Origin: Tetmemena sp. SeJ-2015
Lineage: Eukaryota; Ciliophora; Spirotrichea; Sporadotrichida; Oxytrichidae
DNA length: 16,124 nucleotides
Assembly: GCA_027382625.1 (NCBI GenBank)
Contig: JAJKFJ010007835.1
Span: 1-16,124, forward strand
Direction of reading: 5' to 3'
A program made the translations under genes and the position numbers. Below, piece after piece: positions 7,405 through 16,124 of this stretch (positions within the stretch are counted from its first letter, which is position 1; each line of letters opens with the position of its first letter). The notes under the pieces were generated by a model. The model ran no database searches, was not told the DNA's origin, and was given only the letters and a program-made list of their open reading frames with translations.

Positions 7405-10400
7405 ATGCAAAAAGATTTAGGTACAAATTCAATTTATGCTCAACCATCTTTATAGAGAAAAATACAGTAATTTGTTCCAGACAGCTCCCTAGAGGATCTC
7501 GCTAGCTCACAGATTTAAGATTTGAAATCCAATTTCCTCCAATTATTTCTCTAATATACTTCTCTGAATACTACTTTATCTCAACAGCTGAATTTATCTT
7601 AAGATGAAGCTCGAAATCTCTATCAAACTTGGTTATACTTTGTGAATGACCTTTCCTCTTAGCTCCTAAAAAAGCATTTGCTCCCAGACACTATATTCAC
7701 TCTTATGATTTCTCTAAATCAGTAGCCTTAAGGAAATAACTAGACTCCAAACTCTTTTTAAGATTAATAGCAAAGTATTGCCCTTCAATTCAGGGGTTCA
7801 CATCAATTTGCGGTATTCTTTTCGAACTGCAGCTTCAAGCAAAAGCACTTTCTTGTCACCTCTTTTCTAAGCACTTTTTAGCAAAGCAGCAATTAGCTAT
7901 TGAATTAGTTTAATATAGCAAATCAAGTAAGTATGATAGGTGACTAAAGTTAGATCAAATAGATGAGCTTATAAGATCCATTAGCGCTTTTATTTCTCCA
8001 ATCTGGAATCGCTGTATCTTAAAAATAAGTCCTTGAGAGCCAAATTAAGTTAATGCTCTTTACTTGGCTCTATATTCAGCAGCAGAGACAATAGAGCGCA
8101 ATAAGTCAATAGCTGTCAGGGTAATTGATCTACTTCCTTTAGCAAGCAGTTTCCGCATATTCAAAGCACTATCATCTTTTTATTTATTATAGCTTTATAT
8201 ATTAATCTTGAATTGAACGATTAACTTTTTCTAGAAGCTTACTTAATCCTGACTATGAACTTGGAGTTTGATATTCAAAATTCTATTGATATAATTTTCG
8301 GTAAAAATAACAAGAATCTATTTCAAAAACTAATTCATATTTACTTAAACGTTCTTCACTAGCAAGTGTTGAAGATGACTCTTAACCATGAACTTTATTA
8401 ATTTAATTATTTAGTAAATTAAATAAATCAAATTTTATATAAAGTTAAGAGTCCTATTTGCATAAACTAAACTTCAAGGTGATAAGATATCCCGACTATT
8501 AATTTGCTTCATGTAAAGGGACATTCTCATATGTTTTAAAATTTATAATTCAAGATTTAATGTCTCCTTTTCCCAGCTCATGATGGTGGAAGAGTTGCTG
8601 CACAAAATAGAGTCGCAGTAACTGATAAAGATGACAATGTCTTTTACTTCGAGAGATCCAGGGCGGCTCGAAACACAGAGATCCTAGTCATTCATTGTTG
8701 CTCCTTGCAATGATCACTTTCTAATACACTGAGTGATTTAAAATGAGGGATGGTTGAATATAAAGTGCTCAAAAACTGTCCAAGAAAATTCACTAGTCCC
8801 TGTCACTATTGATAAAATGATATCATTGGCTAACAAATGTAAGCAAATTATTATTCTTCGGATTTCACTCAATTCTTTTATAAATCATTATGAACAAATC
8901 TAAAAGGATGAGTAATACTAGAAGCTTTTCTAATTGATTCACAAAAAATACTTAAAATCTTACAGAACAAATGAATATTTTCTTCAAGAATTTTAATTTA
9001 AGTAAAAAAATTTATAATTATGGATTTCTCCTTTTTATTATGTTGGTAAATTATCTAAAGCATTTAATATATTGGAATCTAATTTTGTATAATATAATAA
9101 TTTCATTCTAATTGCAAATATTATGAATTTTGAATTCTTTGAAAATAAATTAATTATCTTTTTAAAAATCTTATAAGTTTAAATGAATTATTTTATAAGA
9201 TTAAAATTAGGCATAGATAAAATTCAAATTTGTATGAAATATAATTTAGGAGTTAATTTTTTGATTTAAAGAACAAATTTAGAAATGAACCTAATAGACC
9301 TGGAAAACAAGAGCCCGGATGAGATATTTTCACTTTATTTATTTAGAATAAGCTTAATATAGTGGATAAAGCCATTTTTTGTTTAATTTGTGAATGAGTT
9401 AGTTTATAGATGCAAGTTGAAATGGTTTGAAATTGAAAGTTGCAAGTAGAAAATTAAATATTAGTCTGAGTTAGAAACAAATGAAGAGGGAGAAATCGAA
9501 AAATAAATTAAGCTTAATCAATTCACTATTTTATGACTTTTTTCTTAACTTAGACTAAAATTTAAGAATAGGGCATTACTTTGGTCTAAAATGAACTTAT
9601 AGGAGAAATTTATGAGCATGACGGCCATTTAAGGAAACATAGAAGGAGGTAATTCCACAAAAGCGAAAAAATAATTGCTTTTAATTTATTAATGATTATA
9701 ATTTTTTGATTATTTTCTTTAAAATTTCTATCTCTTAATTTATAGAGTACTATTTTAAGAATGGATAAATAGATGCAAGTAAAACTTTGCCTTGAATTTT
9801 GTGAAGATCTTCTGGCAGAAATTTATTTCAATAAATGACCTCAACATTTAGAACTGCCTCAATTTTAAATTCAAATAACCACTTTATTTGATTGAGATCG
9901 ATGACAATATAATTATAATTTAATTAAAGTAATAAAAAATCGTATTTTATATTCAGTTCCAGTGCAACAAGTTGAGACGAAATACTTGTTTTGCTCCGTT
10001 CTCCACTGTTAATACTTTTGCTATTAAAAGTAAATCTGAATTAAGAAATCTTGATCGCTTTAGTTAAAAAAAAAATTTTAAAATCATTTTCGCCATAATC
10101 TATATAATAAAATGTTTTCTCTTATACTCAGATTCCACCCACAAAATTGTAATTGTCTGATCTTAATCATAAAGTAAGATGATTTTAAATGGTATAGCAA
10201 ATTCAAACTTCACAGAATTAATTATGTTTAATTAAACAGTTATTTTACTTTCTAATATTTTCTTTTCTATAGTAGATAGTATCCTTCATGCATTTTGGAA
10301 TCTGTGCGTGAATTCAGAGACAAGACCTAGATAGATAATTTCAATTTGATTATGAAGATGTGGTAGTATGTTGAGGGTAAGGACTCGCATTCTATAACCA

Positions 10401-13400
10401 ACAAATTCTTCACCTTAATTAAAAACTGTGACACTTTAGAGCAAGTCCAAGAGAGCAGTAAAATATTCATTGAAAATATTGAGTTCAAATTTGAGGAGAG
10501 ACAAATCTTTACTTAGAGCTAAATAACTTAGGGCCTTCAAAACCAACAAAATTTTGGGGCCTTTCCTCGACAGTAAAATTTATTGTGAATAAAGGTAAGA
10601 TAAAAGAATGTTTATAGGGTAATTTTCGCTCCTTAATATGATAATTCAACGTATAGAGGTATATTTTAACATCAAAGGCTTCAAATTTTAATCCTTATTC
10701 AGTCAGCTAGAGGATTAGCTGCAAATAATAAAATTTATATTTTAAGCTATTTTTTTGGCTACTATAAAATAAATTTAAAGCGCAATTTTAAAATATTGCA
10801 CATATTTATTTCATGATTATGGGACGAATGCTGCGATTTTTAGCTGAACTTCTTTGGGCTTATAGTTGAAGCATGCTATGCATTGTAAAATATTGCAATA
10901 TTTAAAAAAAATTTCACTTTAAGTTTATTTTGCAATAGCGAAAAATAGCTTATACGATAGATTTTATTATGTGCAGCCAGCTCTCTAGCTGAAGCCTTAG
11001 ATGTTCGAATGCACCTCTATATGTGGAAGCATCATATTTATGAGCTAAAATTACTCTATAATCATTCTTTTATCTCAGCTTTATTCGCTATAATTTTTAC
11101 TGTCGAGGAAAGGCCCTCAAAATTTTTATCAAAACAGATAGCAATAATAATTAACTTAGCAGACGCCTCCTCTTCCTTAATCAACAATCCAGCTGTCATT
11201 TATTCTTGAAGCTAGTGAAGTTGCTATTAATAAATTAGACAAATTAGATAAAGAGCATTTAATATACGTTATCATGAGAGATAAGAGGCTATTTGATATA
11301 AGAGAGAAGGTTGTAAGAGTGACTTAACTTAGCGGATAAGTTCTCAAATATTATTTCCCTTCTCTTTGCTCCAAAAGATAAATAGAGGTTATTATACATA
11401 GCAATTAATTTAAATAAAGGATGATCAGTATACAAATAAAAGAGGATAGTTCAAATAAGAAAGTAATGACTATCTAATCTGTAACTTCTTCTAAACCCTT
11501 TAAAATAAAATGAAGCGAGAAGATACTTAATTTAATCCAGAAATCTTTTAAATAATTTAGAGAATTAGCATACTCAAAATAAATTATAAATATATTTTGT
11601 ATATTATGTTTACACCTTCATACTTTAGTCTCTAAATAAACAACTTTCAACGGTATAATAATTTTGCTTAGAGCTGGATCGAAAGGTATAAAAATTATGT
11701 GAACATAAATACTCTTTCTATATGTCATTTTATAATTCTATTTAAAATAAATTTTATGGAAGTGATAATTTAATATGCTCATAGTTATAATATGCTGAAA
11801 TAAATTGAGAAAGAAGATGCTTAGATACATCTTTTCTTAAAGAGTTGTTTAAGAAATTTGGGTTTATACAATGAAGAATTTGGATTTTAGCTTGATTAAG
11901 AAATTAAAGAGAGCAATTAACACTCTGAGCTCAAAGAGCTAGATGTTGCAAACCTGAGATAAGTTTTAGGTTTAACTAATAAAAATTATTAGGAATGGAA
12001 AGCACTTTTTCAAAACAGTGAACCTATCTAAGTAAACTATCAGATTAAATAAATCATATACCAAATTTATATAGCCTTATTTAGTAATTATGACCTTGAA
12101 TGAACTTGGGAATTTCGTAAAGAGAGACTACTCAAAGGAAAATATGTTATTTGAAAAGATTAAGATTCAAAATTTGGGGATGAACTCTAGTTTGCTTGAG
12201 CAAATAAAAGGATAGGAGCAAGGGTTTCTGGTTTTGGAGTCATTCCATGTAATAGATGTTCCCTCCTTGCTATCATAAAATGTCGAACTGGCTAAGTAAT
12301 TAATTATATCTCTAATGCATGTTTGTAGGATATGGCTTAGGTGTATTTTCCATGCTTACTAATTTGATACTCAAAGCTTGTATAACCAACTTAACCCGAA
12401 TAATAAATGAATAAAATATAAATAAATTAATTCTAAATTTTATGCAAGTGAAAGTAAAATCAAATTACTCTCTAATTTATGAAATCAATTTATGAAATAT
12501 TCTTGGAATATATAAATTCACAAAGGTTTAGGCTGCTTACAGAAAAATAATGAAGGCAAATTAAATTTAATAATTAGTATATTAGAAGAAGAATTTAAAA
12601 GACATAAGATAAAAAGTTTAAAGATATTATTTCTAAAAACATACCACCATAAAAACATATGGCAGAGTTGGTAGCGAGGCAAAATCATATAAATAGATAG
12701 AGACACAGCACAGAGTGCCTTAAGGCTAATTTGGGTACAAAAGAAATGTCATGGATAATATAGCATACTTCATTTCACTAAATATATCAATATTTTTTTG
12801 GAAAGAAACTAGTAAAGACTTTTTAGAAAGATGGAGGAAGCTTTTGAAAGGGAAAATATGTTTAGATATTTACTTTCCATTTTAATTGCTAGACCCTTGC
12901 AATAAGACTATAATAAATTCCTTGTTTTTATAGAAATTATTTATTATTTTTTATGGTGACTATAGTGTTGAGTTTAGCTTAATTCAAACTTAGAAGTAAT
13001 AGACAATAGGCTCCTTATTTGGAGTTCAGAGAAATTTAAATTAATTTATCGAATTGTTAAAATGACTAAGATTCTTTGAAAATAGCAACTCAAAATTTAG
13101 TAAAAATGTGATCACTTAATTATTTGTTAGAAAAGTCTAGTGGTTCAGCTTTTGATTGAGTCTGCTCATTGTTGTTTAATTCTGTCTGAGAATGAAAAAG
13201 AGAGTACCCAATATAAAGATATAATAGCAGAGATATGCTAAATCTTACACATGATTTTAGTTGAAGAATCTGACATCATACAGATGATTCAATATATATT
13301 TTATTCACAAGCAGGTATTCTAGTACTATTCGATATTTATTTGTAGACTTATCATATTGATGTCCTGCCTATAATCAATATTTATTTTCACTTTTCTTTA

Positions 13401-15157
13401 TTTTGAATTAACTGAAGTTAACTAGAGGATTTAATACTCTATTTATAAATATACATGCCATAGGTGTATTTTAAACTCCTATTTTAAAGAGACGAAAATA
13501 TTTTGAAAGTTATGATCTGACTTACTTTTTGAGCTTTATAACTATTTTTTCTTATCCTTTTAATTAAAATAACAAACTTATATCTTAAAGGGAAGAGAAA
13601 AACTTAAAGGGTAATTTCTGTAATACTTTATTCTTTCAGCAATGATTTTTATATTCTCTCTCTTAATAGCTCTAGAGACAGTAACATAAATAAAATATTC
13701 TTAGATTAAATCAGTAAGTCTCCATTAAAATCGTCTCCTCAAAATAATCTAACACAATTCAATTTAAGAAAATATTATCAAAACACAAAAACCATAATAA
13801 AAAGAAACTATAATTTAAATAGTGAACCTTTAGTTAGGCCAAGTCTAACTCAGATTAAGAATTTAACAGTCTCTTCATTTAAATTTGAATTCCATATTTT
13901 AAATCAGAGTTAAATAAGATATCATATTCTTATACATCTAGATGCACATTACCATTATATTATGGTAGCATAATTGAAATGTTTCAATTTATGCATTTAA
14001 AATAATTAGAAGGATTCTTAAGATCATATAGTCAAATGAAATCTATATTATATAGCAAATTACTTTTCTTAAATATGTCTATACTTTAATATGGTTTAAA
14101 TAATCGTGAATTAAGTGGAGTCAGTTTAGTACATATTGAACTTCCTGCCCGACTTTATTTGCTTGGACTTTGACCACCTACTCCGACTATAATTTGCTAC
14201 TGCTACAAAGAAAGACTACTACTATAGACTAGGATGAATTTATTAAATCTTTTTAAGAAATCAATAGATAATATATATAATTTTTTTAGTATTTAATGAA
14301 CTTAATTTTTCTCCTTGATGGCTTAAAATGAATTTTCTATATAATCTATTTGAAATTATAACTGCGAGAGTAAGTTTTTAATTAAAACTTTATCTTTTAT
14401 GATCTGTTGAAATATAAAAATACATTTTTAATTAAAGATTATATCACTGTTTATTTACATTATGTATTGATCAATATTTTGTGTTCCACTTCAGACTAAT
14501 GACCCTATTGACGATGAAATTCCCAATTCAAAGGTAAAATAATCAAATGTATTTAACGCTTTTAAGTCTATGTGATCGGTGGTGCAGCATTCTAGATCAC
14601 ATCGAAAAACAAACTCAAACCAGTAAAATTAAGATATTTTTCACTGATGGTAAGACTCTCTACCAATAAATAGTTATAGAAACCTTGGAAACTTACTTCA
14701 CTTCTAGCCTTGTCCAAATAACTAAAGTGTTCCCTTTCTTAAAGGATTCCAACCTCAAATTTATTATGAATTCAATGCAACTTTAACAAAAAGAAACCAA
14801 CATCAATTTAGCTTTTGACTAATTAAGAATTTGATTTTATTTACATTTGACCACTTACATATATTTTGAATGCAATTCTAAATCATGAACATCATGAAAT
14901 CAATATTCTATAGAAAACTCTACTTTCACAGGCTTTACAATTTTTTATATTTTTGACATATACTTTGTCTGATCTACAAAGCTAATGAACACACAGTATT
15001 ACTTCAATCCCAAGTAGAATTAAACTACATTATTTTGCACCTAATTAAATTAAAGCAGATTTGTTTTTTATTTTACATTTAATTTATACAACTAAATATA
15101 TTTTGTAAATCTTTTATAAATAAAATTGAGTATATTGATGTTATATAAATTTATTGA
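7405..15157 (+). CDS. Very large helical protein of unknown family, heavily IES-interrupted
   Basis: One locus, because frames link from MDS to MDS after IES removal. It starts at ATG 7405 (MQKDLGTNSIYAQPSLQRK); an in-frame TGA lies 33 bases upstream. Frame 7405-8173 is open and Gln-rich. Distinct stretches: DEARNLYQTWLYFVND (7603), ELNDQLFLEAYLILTMNLEF (8210), MMVEELLHKIESQQLIKM (8580), SVREFRDKTQIDNFNLIMKM (10300), ILEASEVAINKLDKLDKEHL (11202), LNELGNFVKRDYSKENMLFE (12096), LLIESAHCCLILSENEKEST (13150), IIEMFQFMHLKQLEGFLR (13970), FFTDGKTLYQQIVIETLETY (14637), ILNAILNHEHHEINILQKTL (14863). The pattern is amphipathic helices without clear membrane spans or a catalytic motif, as in HEAT/ARM-like or RIH-type scaffolds; the segment RKIMKANQ...QKHMAEL loosely recalls RIH-type repeats, which is only a guess. 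Joints near 11955-12045, 13390-13930, 14117-14240, 14240-14490 and 14830-14850 are unresolved. The stop (TGA 15155-15157) is provisional. Confidence 0.68.
8174..8204 (+). other. IES, 31 bp, pointer ATCTT, gene D
   Basis: ATCTT at 8174-8178 and 8205-8209. Removal joins AYSKHYHL to ELNDQLFLEAYLIL and avoids the TGA at 8215-8217. Confidence 0.9.
8372..8446 (+). other. Possible IES, 75 bp, pointer AAGA, with inverted repeat, gene D
   Basis: AAGA at 8372-8375 and 8447-8450; frame is open either way. The strongly AT-rich interval carries a perfect 10 bp inverted repeat, GACTCTTAAC at 8377-8386 and GTTAAGAGTC at 8444-8453. Confidence 0.45.
8456..8501 (+). other. IES, 46 bp, pointer ATTTGC, gene D
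   Basis: ATTTGC at 8456-8461 and 8502-8507. The insert holds an in-frame TGA (8480-8482); removal moves to the frame that reads SQLMMVEELLHKIESQQL downstream. Confidence 0.7.
8724..8759 (+). other. IES, 36 bp, pointer ATA, gene D
   Basis: In-frame ATA at 8724-8726 and 8760-8762. Removal deletes the TGA at 8730-8732 and joins APCNDHFLI to KCSKTVQENSLVPVTID. Confidence 0.7.
9508..9561 (+). other. IES, 54 bp, pointer TTAAG, gene D
   Basis: TTAAG at 9508-9512 and 9562-9566. Removal deletes an in-frame TGA and joins EGEIEKQIK to NRALLWSKMNLQEKF. Confidence 0.85.
9649..9747 (+). other. Intron (99 bp) or IES with pointer GAG, gene D
   Basis: GTAATT...TTTATAGAG has intron ends, but GAG also flanks the same interval, so IES excision would give the identical product, NIEGVLFQEWINRCKQ. 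The sequence alone cannot decide. Confidence 0.7.
9907..9948 (+). other. Probable IES, 42 bp, pointer ATAT, gene D
   Basis: ATAT at 9907-9910 and 9949-9952 around an A/T-rich core. Frame is open either way; removal gives IEIDDNIQFQCNKLRRN. An ATCG repeat, also 42 bp apart, is an alternative. Confidence 0.55.
10061..10269 (+). other. IES, 209 bp, pointer TAGT, gene D
   Basis: TAGT at 10061-10064 and 10270-10273. Removal joins ELRNLDRFS to RQYPSCILESVREFRDKT in frame. The right end TTTCTATAG also looks like a 3' splice site, but there is no good 5' site at the left. Confidence 0.7.
10547..10803 (+). repeat. Left arm of diverged inverted repeat
   Basis: Pairs with 10893-11127 on the opposite strand. 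The outer ends share a block with CCTTTCCTCGACAGTAAAA. The left arm carries a 22 bp extra segment, 10681-10702, flanked by TCA repeats and absent from the right arm. Confidence 0.85.
10893..11127 (-). repeat. Right arm of diverged inverted repeat
   Basis: Reverse complement of the left arm. Its inner end overlaps a perfect 16 bp palindrome, AAATATTGCAATATTT (10888-10903). Read on the minus strand it has an open frame with ASTYRGAFEHLRLQLESW; the left arm read on plus gives a similar peptide. Confidence 0.85.
11373..11437 (+). other. IES, 65 bp, pointer AAAAGA, gene D
   Basis: AAAAGA at 11373-11378 and 11438-11443. Removal joins YYFPSLCSKR to GQFKQESNDYLICNFF in the required new frame. Confidence 0.87.
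11569..11618 (+). other. IES, 50 bp, pointer CATACT, gene D
   Basis: CATACT at 11569-11574 and 11619-11624. Removal joins IIQRISIL to QSLNKQLSTVQQFCLELD. Confidence 0.85.
11730..11784 (+). other. IES, 55 bp, pointer TTATAAT, gene D
   Basis: TTATAAT at 11730-11736 and 11785-11791. Removal joins YSFYMSFYN to MLKQIEKEDAQIHLFLK in the required frame. Confidence 0.88.
12024..12036 (+). other. Possible 13 bp IES, pointer CTATC, gene D
   Basis: The frame must change between 11955 and 12045. CTATC at 12024-12028 and 12037-12041 closes it (QNSEPI joined to RLNKSYTKFIQPYL). An ATATA repeat with the same spacing at 12056-12073 would also do so. Confidence 0.4.
12353..12533 (+). other. IES, 181 bp, pointer TGCTTAC, gene D
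   Basis: TGCTTAC at 12353-12359 and 12534-12540. Removal joins RCIFHAY to RKIMKANQIQ and discards a very AT-rich stretch with an in-frame TGA. Confidence 0.7.
12566..12616 (+). other. Probable IES, 51 bp, pointer TTTAA, gene D
   Basis: TTTAA at 12566-12570 and 12617-12621, both in frame. Removal gives KANQIQRYYFQKH; the frame is open either way. Confidence 0.55.
12634..12649 (+). other. Minimal IES, 16 bp, pointer TAAAAACATA, gene D
   Basis: A 10 bp repeat (12634-12643, 12650-12659) encloses only six unique bases. Removal makes the frame change needed to read RYYFQKHMAELVARQNHI. Confidence 0.65.
12740..12801 (+). other. IES, 62 bp, pointer AAAGAAA, gene D
   Basis: AAAGAAA at 12740-12746 and 12802-12808. 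Removal joins KANLGTKE to TSKDFLERWRKLLKGK; the resulting frame stays open to 13062. Confidence 0.68.
13060..13130 (+). other. Probable IES, 71 bp, pointer AAA, gene D
   Basis: Joining at AAA (13060-13062, 13131-13133) gives LNQFIELLK-SLVVQLLIESAH and removes an in-frame TGA. A longer TTGTTA repeat nearby gives the wrong frame. Confidence 0.5.
13390..13930. other. AT-rich non-coding interval inside gene D
   Basis: About 540 bp with no sustained coding look on either strand, between LVLFDIYLQTYHIDVLPI and the MDS reading RCTLPLYYGSIIEMFQF. Probably one or more long IESs. TATCATATT occurs at 13350-13358 and 13920-13928, but using it as pointer does not give the downstream frame. A small hairpin, AGTTAG/CTAACT, lies near 13832-13850. 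Confidence 0.5.
14932..14980 (+). other. IES, 49 bp, pointer GCT, gene D
   Basis: GCT at 14932-14934 and 14981-14983, both in frame. Removal joins LQKTLLSQA to NEHTVLLQSQVELNYIIL in the required new frame. Confidence 0.7.
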
Positions 15158-15189
15158 TGAAATAAAATTGTGTGAATGCCAAGTCCTTC

Positions 15190-16124
15190 CTGAGTTACTT
15201 ATTATATTTTTTTACTTCATTTGTTCGTTATCAGTCATGAGAGTCATACAGCATATGCAGTAGCAGCGATGGTTTACAGTTTTACCATTTGCAGGAATAG
15301 GATATAGACAGATGAATAGACTTAAAAATATTCAAAATAACATTAATAAAAACTTTGGCTTTTATGCTTAGGACATACTTTACCACAAAATCCTTTAGAG
15401 TCTTAGTCTATTGAGCATATCTCGCAAGTATAGGAGCTGTTGTTCCTTTTGGCAGCTTTAAGAGCGTGCGTTCCCCTAAAACATAAATTTGATCTTAATC
15501 TCAAAAGCCTTTCCTCTGAGATTTGCTAAACAATGGCTCTAGAAGTTAGTGCCTTTTGCACTCTGCAACTTATATTTCCATATTCAGGATTATCTTAGAA
15601 AGGGCAGTTGTTTTTTAAATACTGCTACCGCCAATAGTGTTTACAATTCTTACTCAAATAAAAATGCTGTCGATCACAGTCCTAGCATTCTCTATTCATT
15701 AATTGATATAAAGCCATGCAAGTTTTCTCTAATTTCAAAGATGATAATGTCTCCATATATTCTATCCTTATAAAAATTAAGTAATTATAAAGTAATAAAA
15801 ATAAGATTAATTATTTTATTTATATTTTATTTCATAGCCAAGAATTTAATTTAAAAAAGAAAGCTCATAATAAAAATTAGAAAGGCCAGCGACGGTTAAT
15901 GTTTCAGGCTTCTGATCTTTAATACAAAGTGTGTTTAATTAAAATCTATTTGAATAAATATTAAAAATAATCCTGAAAGCTGCAGATATATGGGAAGAAT
16001 CATTTAGAATTTAGTTGCTAATAAATATTCTTTTATTTATTCAAACATAATTATTCCTTCTTTCAATATAATCCATATATTAAGTTTTAGTAAGGAAGCC
16101 TTTCACTATCTTCAAGAGGTAGTT
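15190..16124 (-). CDS. Cys/His-rich protein, IES-interrupted, 5' part outside window
   Basis: Coding segments on the minus strand: NYLLKIVKGFLTKT at the right edge (16124-16083), IKDQKPETLTVAGLSN (about 15923-15876), then a long open region from about 15760 with CRVQKALTSRAIVQQISEER and LRLRSNLCFRGTHALKAAK. It is followed by paired metal-ligand-like residues: CEICSIDQDSKGFCGKVCPKH (first part 15434-15372) and HRCYCICC (15272-15249). Before these, ECQDCDRQHFYLSKNCKHYW adds further Cys/His. The spacing suggests zinc binding, RING- or PHD-like, but I cannot assign a named fold. Frame between 15740 and 15560 is not fully resolved and the 3' end is not seen. The opposite strand is also open over 15160-15800 under this code, but the minus frame has the better composition. 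Confidence 0.58.
15324..15355 (-). other. IES, 32 bp, pointer AAGT, gene E
   Basis: AAGT at 15352-15355 and 15320-15323. Removal joins VCPKHKSQS to LFICLYPIPANGKTVNHR and so connects the two Cys-rich clusters in one frame. Confidence 0.82.
15780..15879 (-). other. Probable IES, 100 bp, pointer TAATTTTTAT, gene E
   Basis: ATAAAAATTA on the plus strand at 15870-15879 and 15770-15779 bounds an AT-rich block. Removal joins TVAGLSNFY to KDRIYGDIIIFEIRENL. That frame differs from the Cys-rich one further on, so another junction is needed or this repeat is chance. Confidence 0.5.

Larger units (their letters stand above)
10524..11151 (+). mobile_element. 628 bp foldback-type IES, pointer TAACTTAG, gene D
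   Basis: TAACTTAG at 10524-10531 and 11152-11159. Removal shifts the frame exactly as needed, joining RQIFTQSQITQ to QTPPLPQSTIQLSFILEAS. The interior is mostly one diverged inverted repeat: left arm about 10547-10803, right arm about 10893-11127, roughly 80% identical by eye, around a spacer of about 90 bp. No transposase frame is present, so it resembles a MITE/foldback element used as, or turned into, an IES. Mobility is inferred from structure only. Confidence 0.72.

Noticed and set aside
7879..7922. TAGCAAA repeated 37 bp apart, as a possible IES in gene D
   Set aside because: Deletion would shift the frame into a TGA within a few codons, while the undeleted frame stays open to 8173.
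11009..11209. Plus-strand frame starting MHLYMWKHH
   Set aside because: It crosses from the right arm of the inverted repeat through the IES end into gene D sequence in the wrong frame; the gene D frame there is QTPPLPQSTIQLSF.
12518..12706. Minus-strand frame of 62 codons
   Set aside because: Antisense to linked gene D segments that join in frame at three pointers.
13054..13129. TTGTTA repeat as pointer
   Set aside because: Gives the wrong downstream frame and a TGA; the adjacent AAA join gives the right one.
1..16124. Euplotes-type code (TGA=Cys) or a macronuclear nanochromosome
   Set aside because: In-frame TAA/TAG read as Gln throughout and TGA is confined to removed segments or gene ends; no C4A4/G4T4 telomere repeats are present.
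1..16124. tRNA, rRNA, CRISPR array, transposase or TBE-type transposon ends
   Set aside because: No cloverleaf, rRNA signature, regular spacer array, DDE-type frame or CAAAACCCC-type termini were found.

Overview
The window reads as germline (micronuclear) DNA of a spirotrich, most likely hypotrich, ciliate. Three things show this. (1) Coding frames are full of in-frame TAA and TAG that read as Gln in conserved protein, while TGA never occurs inside a resolved coding segment (ciliate nuclear code). (2) The genes are broken by many short AT-rich inserts, each flanked by a 2-10 bp direct repeat; removing the insert plus one repeat copy restores the frame and, in the channel gene, the family consensus. 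These are internal eliminated sequences (IESs) with pointers between macronuclear-destined segments (MDSs). (3) There are no C4A4/G4T4 telomere repeats, so this is not a macronuclear nanochromosome. All resolved MDSs are collinear; I see no scrambling. Which species cannot be decided.

Layout: A, minus strand, 5010 to beyond base 1: the N-terminal half (domains I, II and the start of III) of a four-domain voltage-gated cation channel, with about 20 IESs and two introns. B, minus, 6286-5104: small hydrophilic protein of unknown function with at least four IESs. C, minus, 7074-6681: compact Arg-rich protein, two small introns, no IES seen. D, plus, 7405 to about 15157: one very large, mostly helical protein of unknown family, with about 18 proposed IESs, one of them a 628 bp element made of a diverged inverted repeat. 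E, minus, entering from the right edge to about 15190: a Cys/His-rich protein. A, B and C run head to tail; C and D diverge from a 330 bp AT-rich spacer; D and E converge.

IES coordinates below include one pointer copy. All were inferred by eye from repeats, frame and protein sense. Those in the transmembrane segments of gene A are the firmest; those in B, D and E rest on frame closure and are less certain. The somatic (macronuclear) sequence would settle each one.
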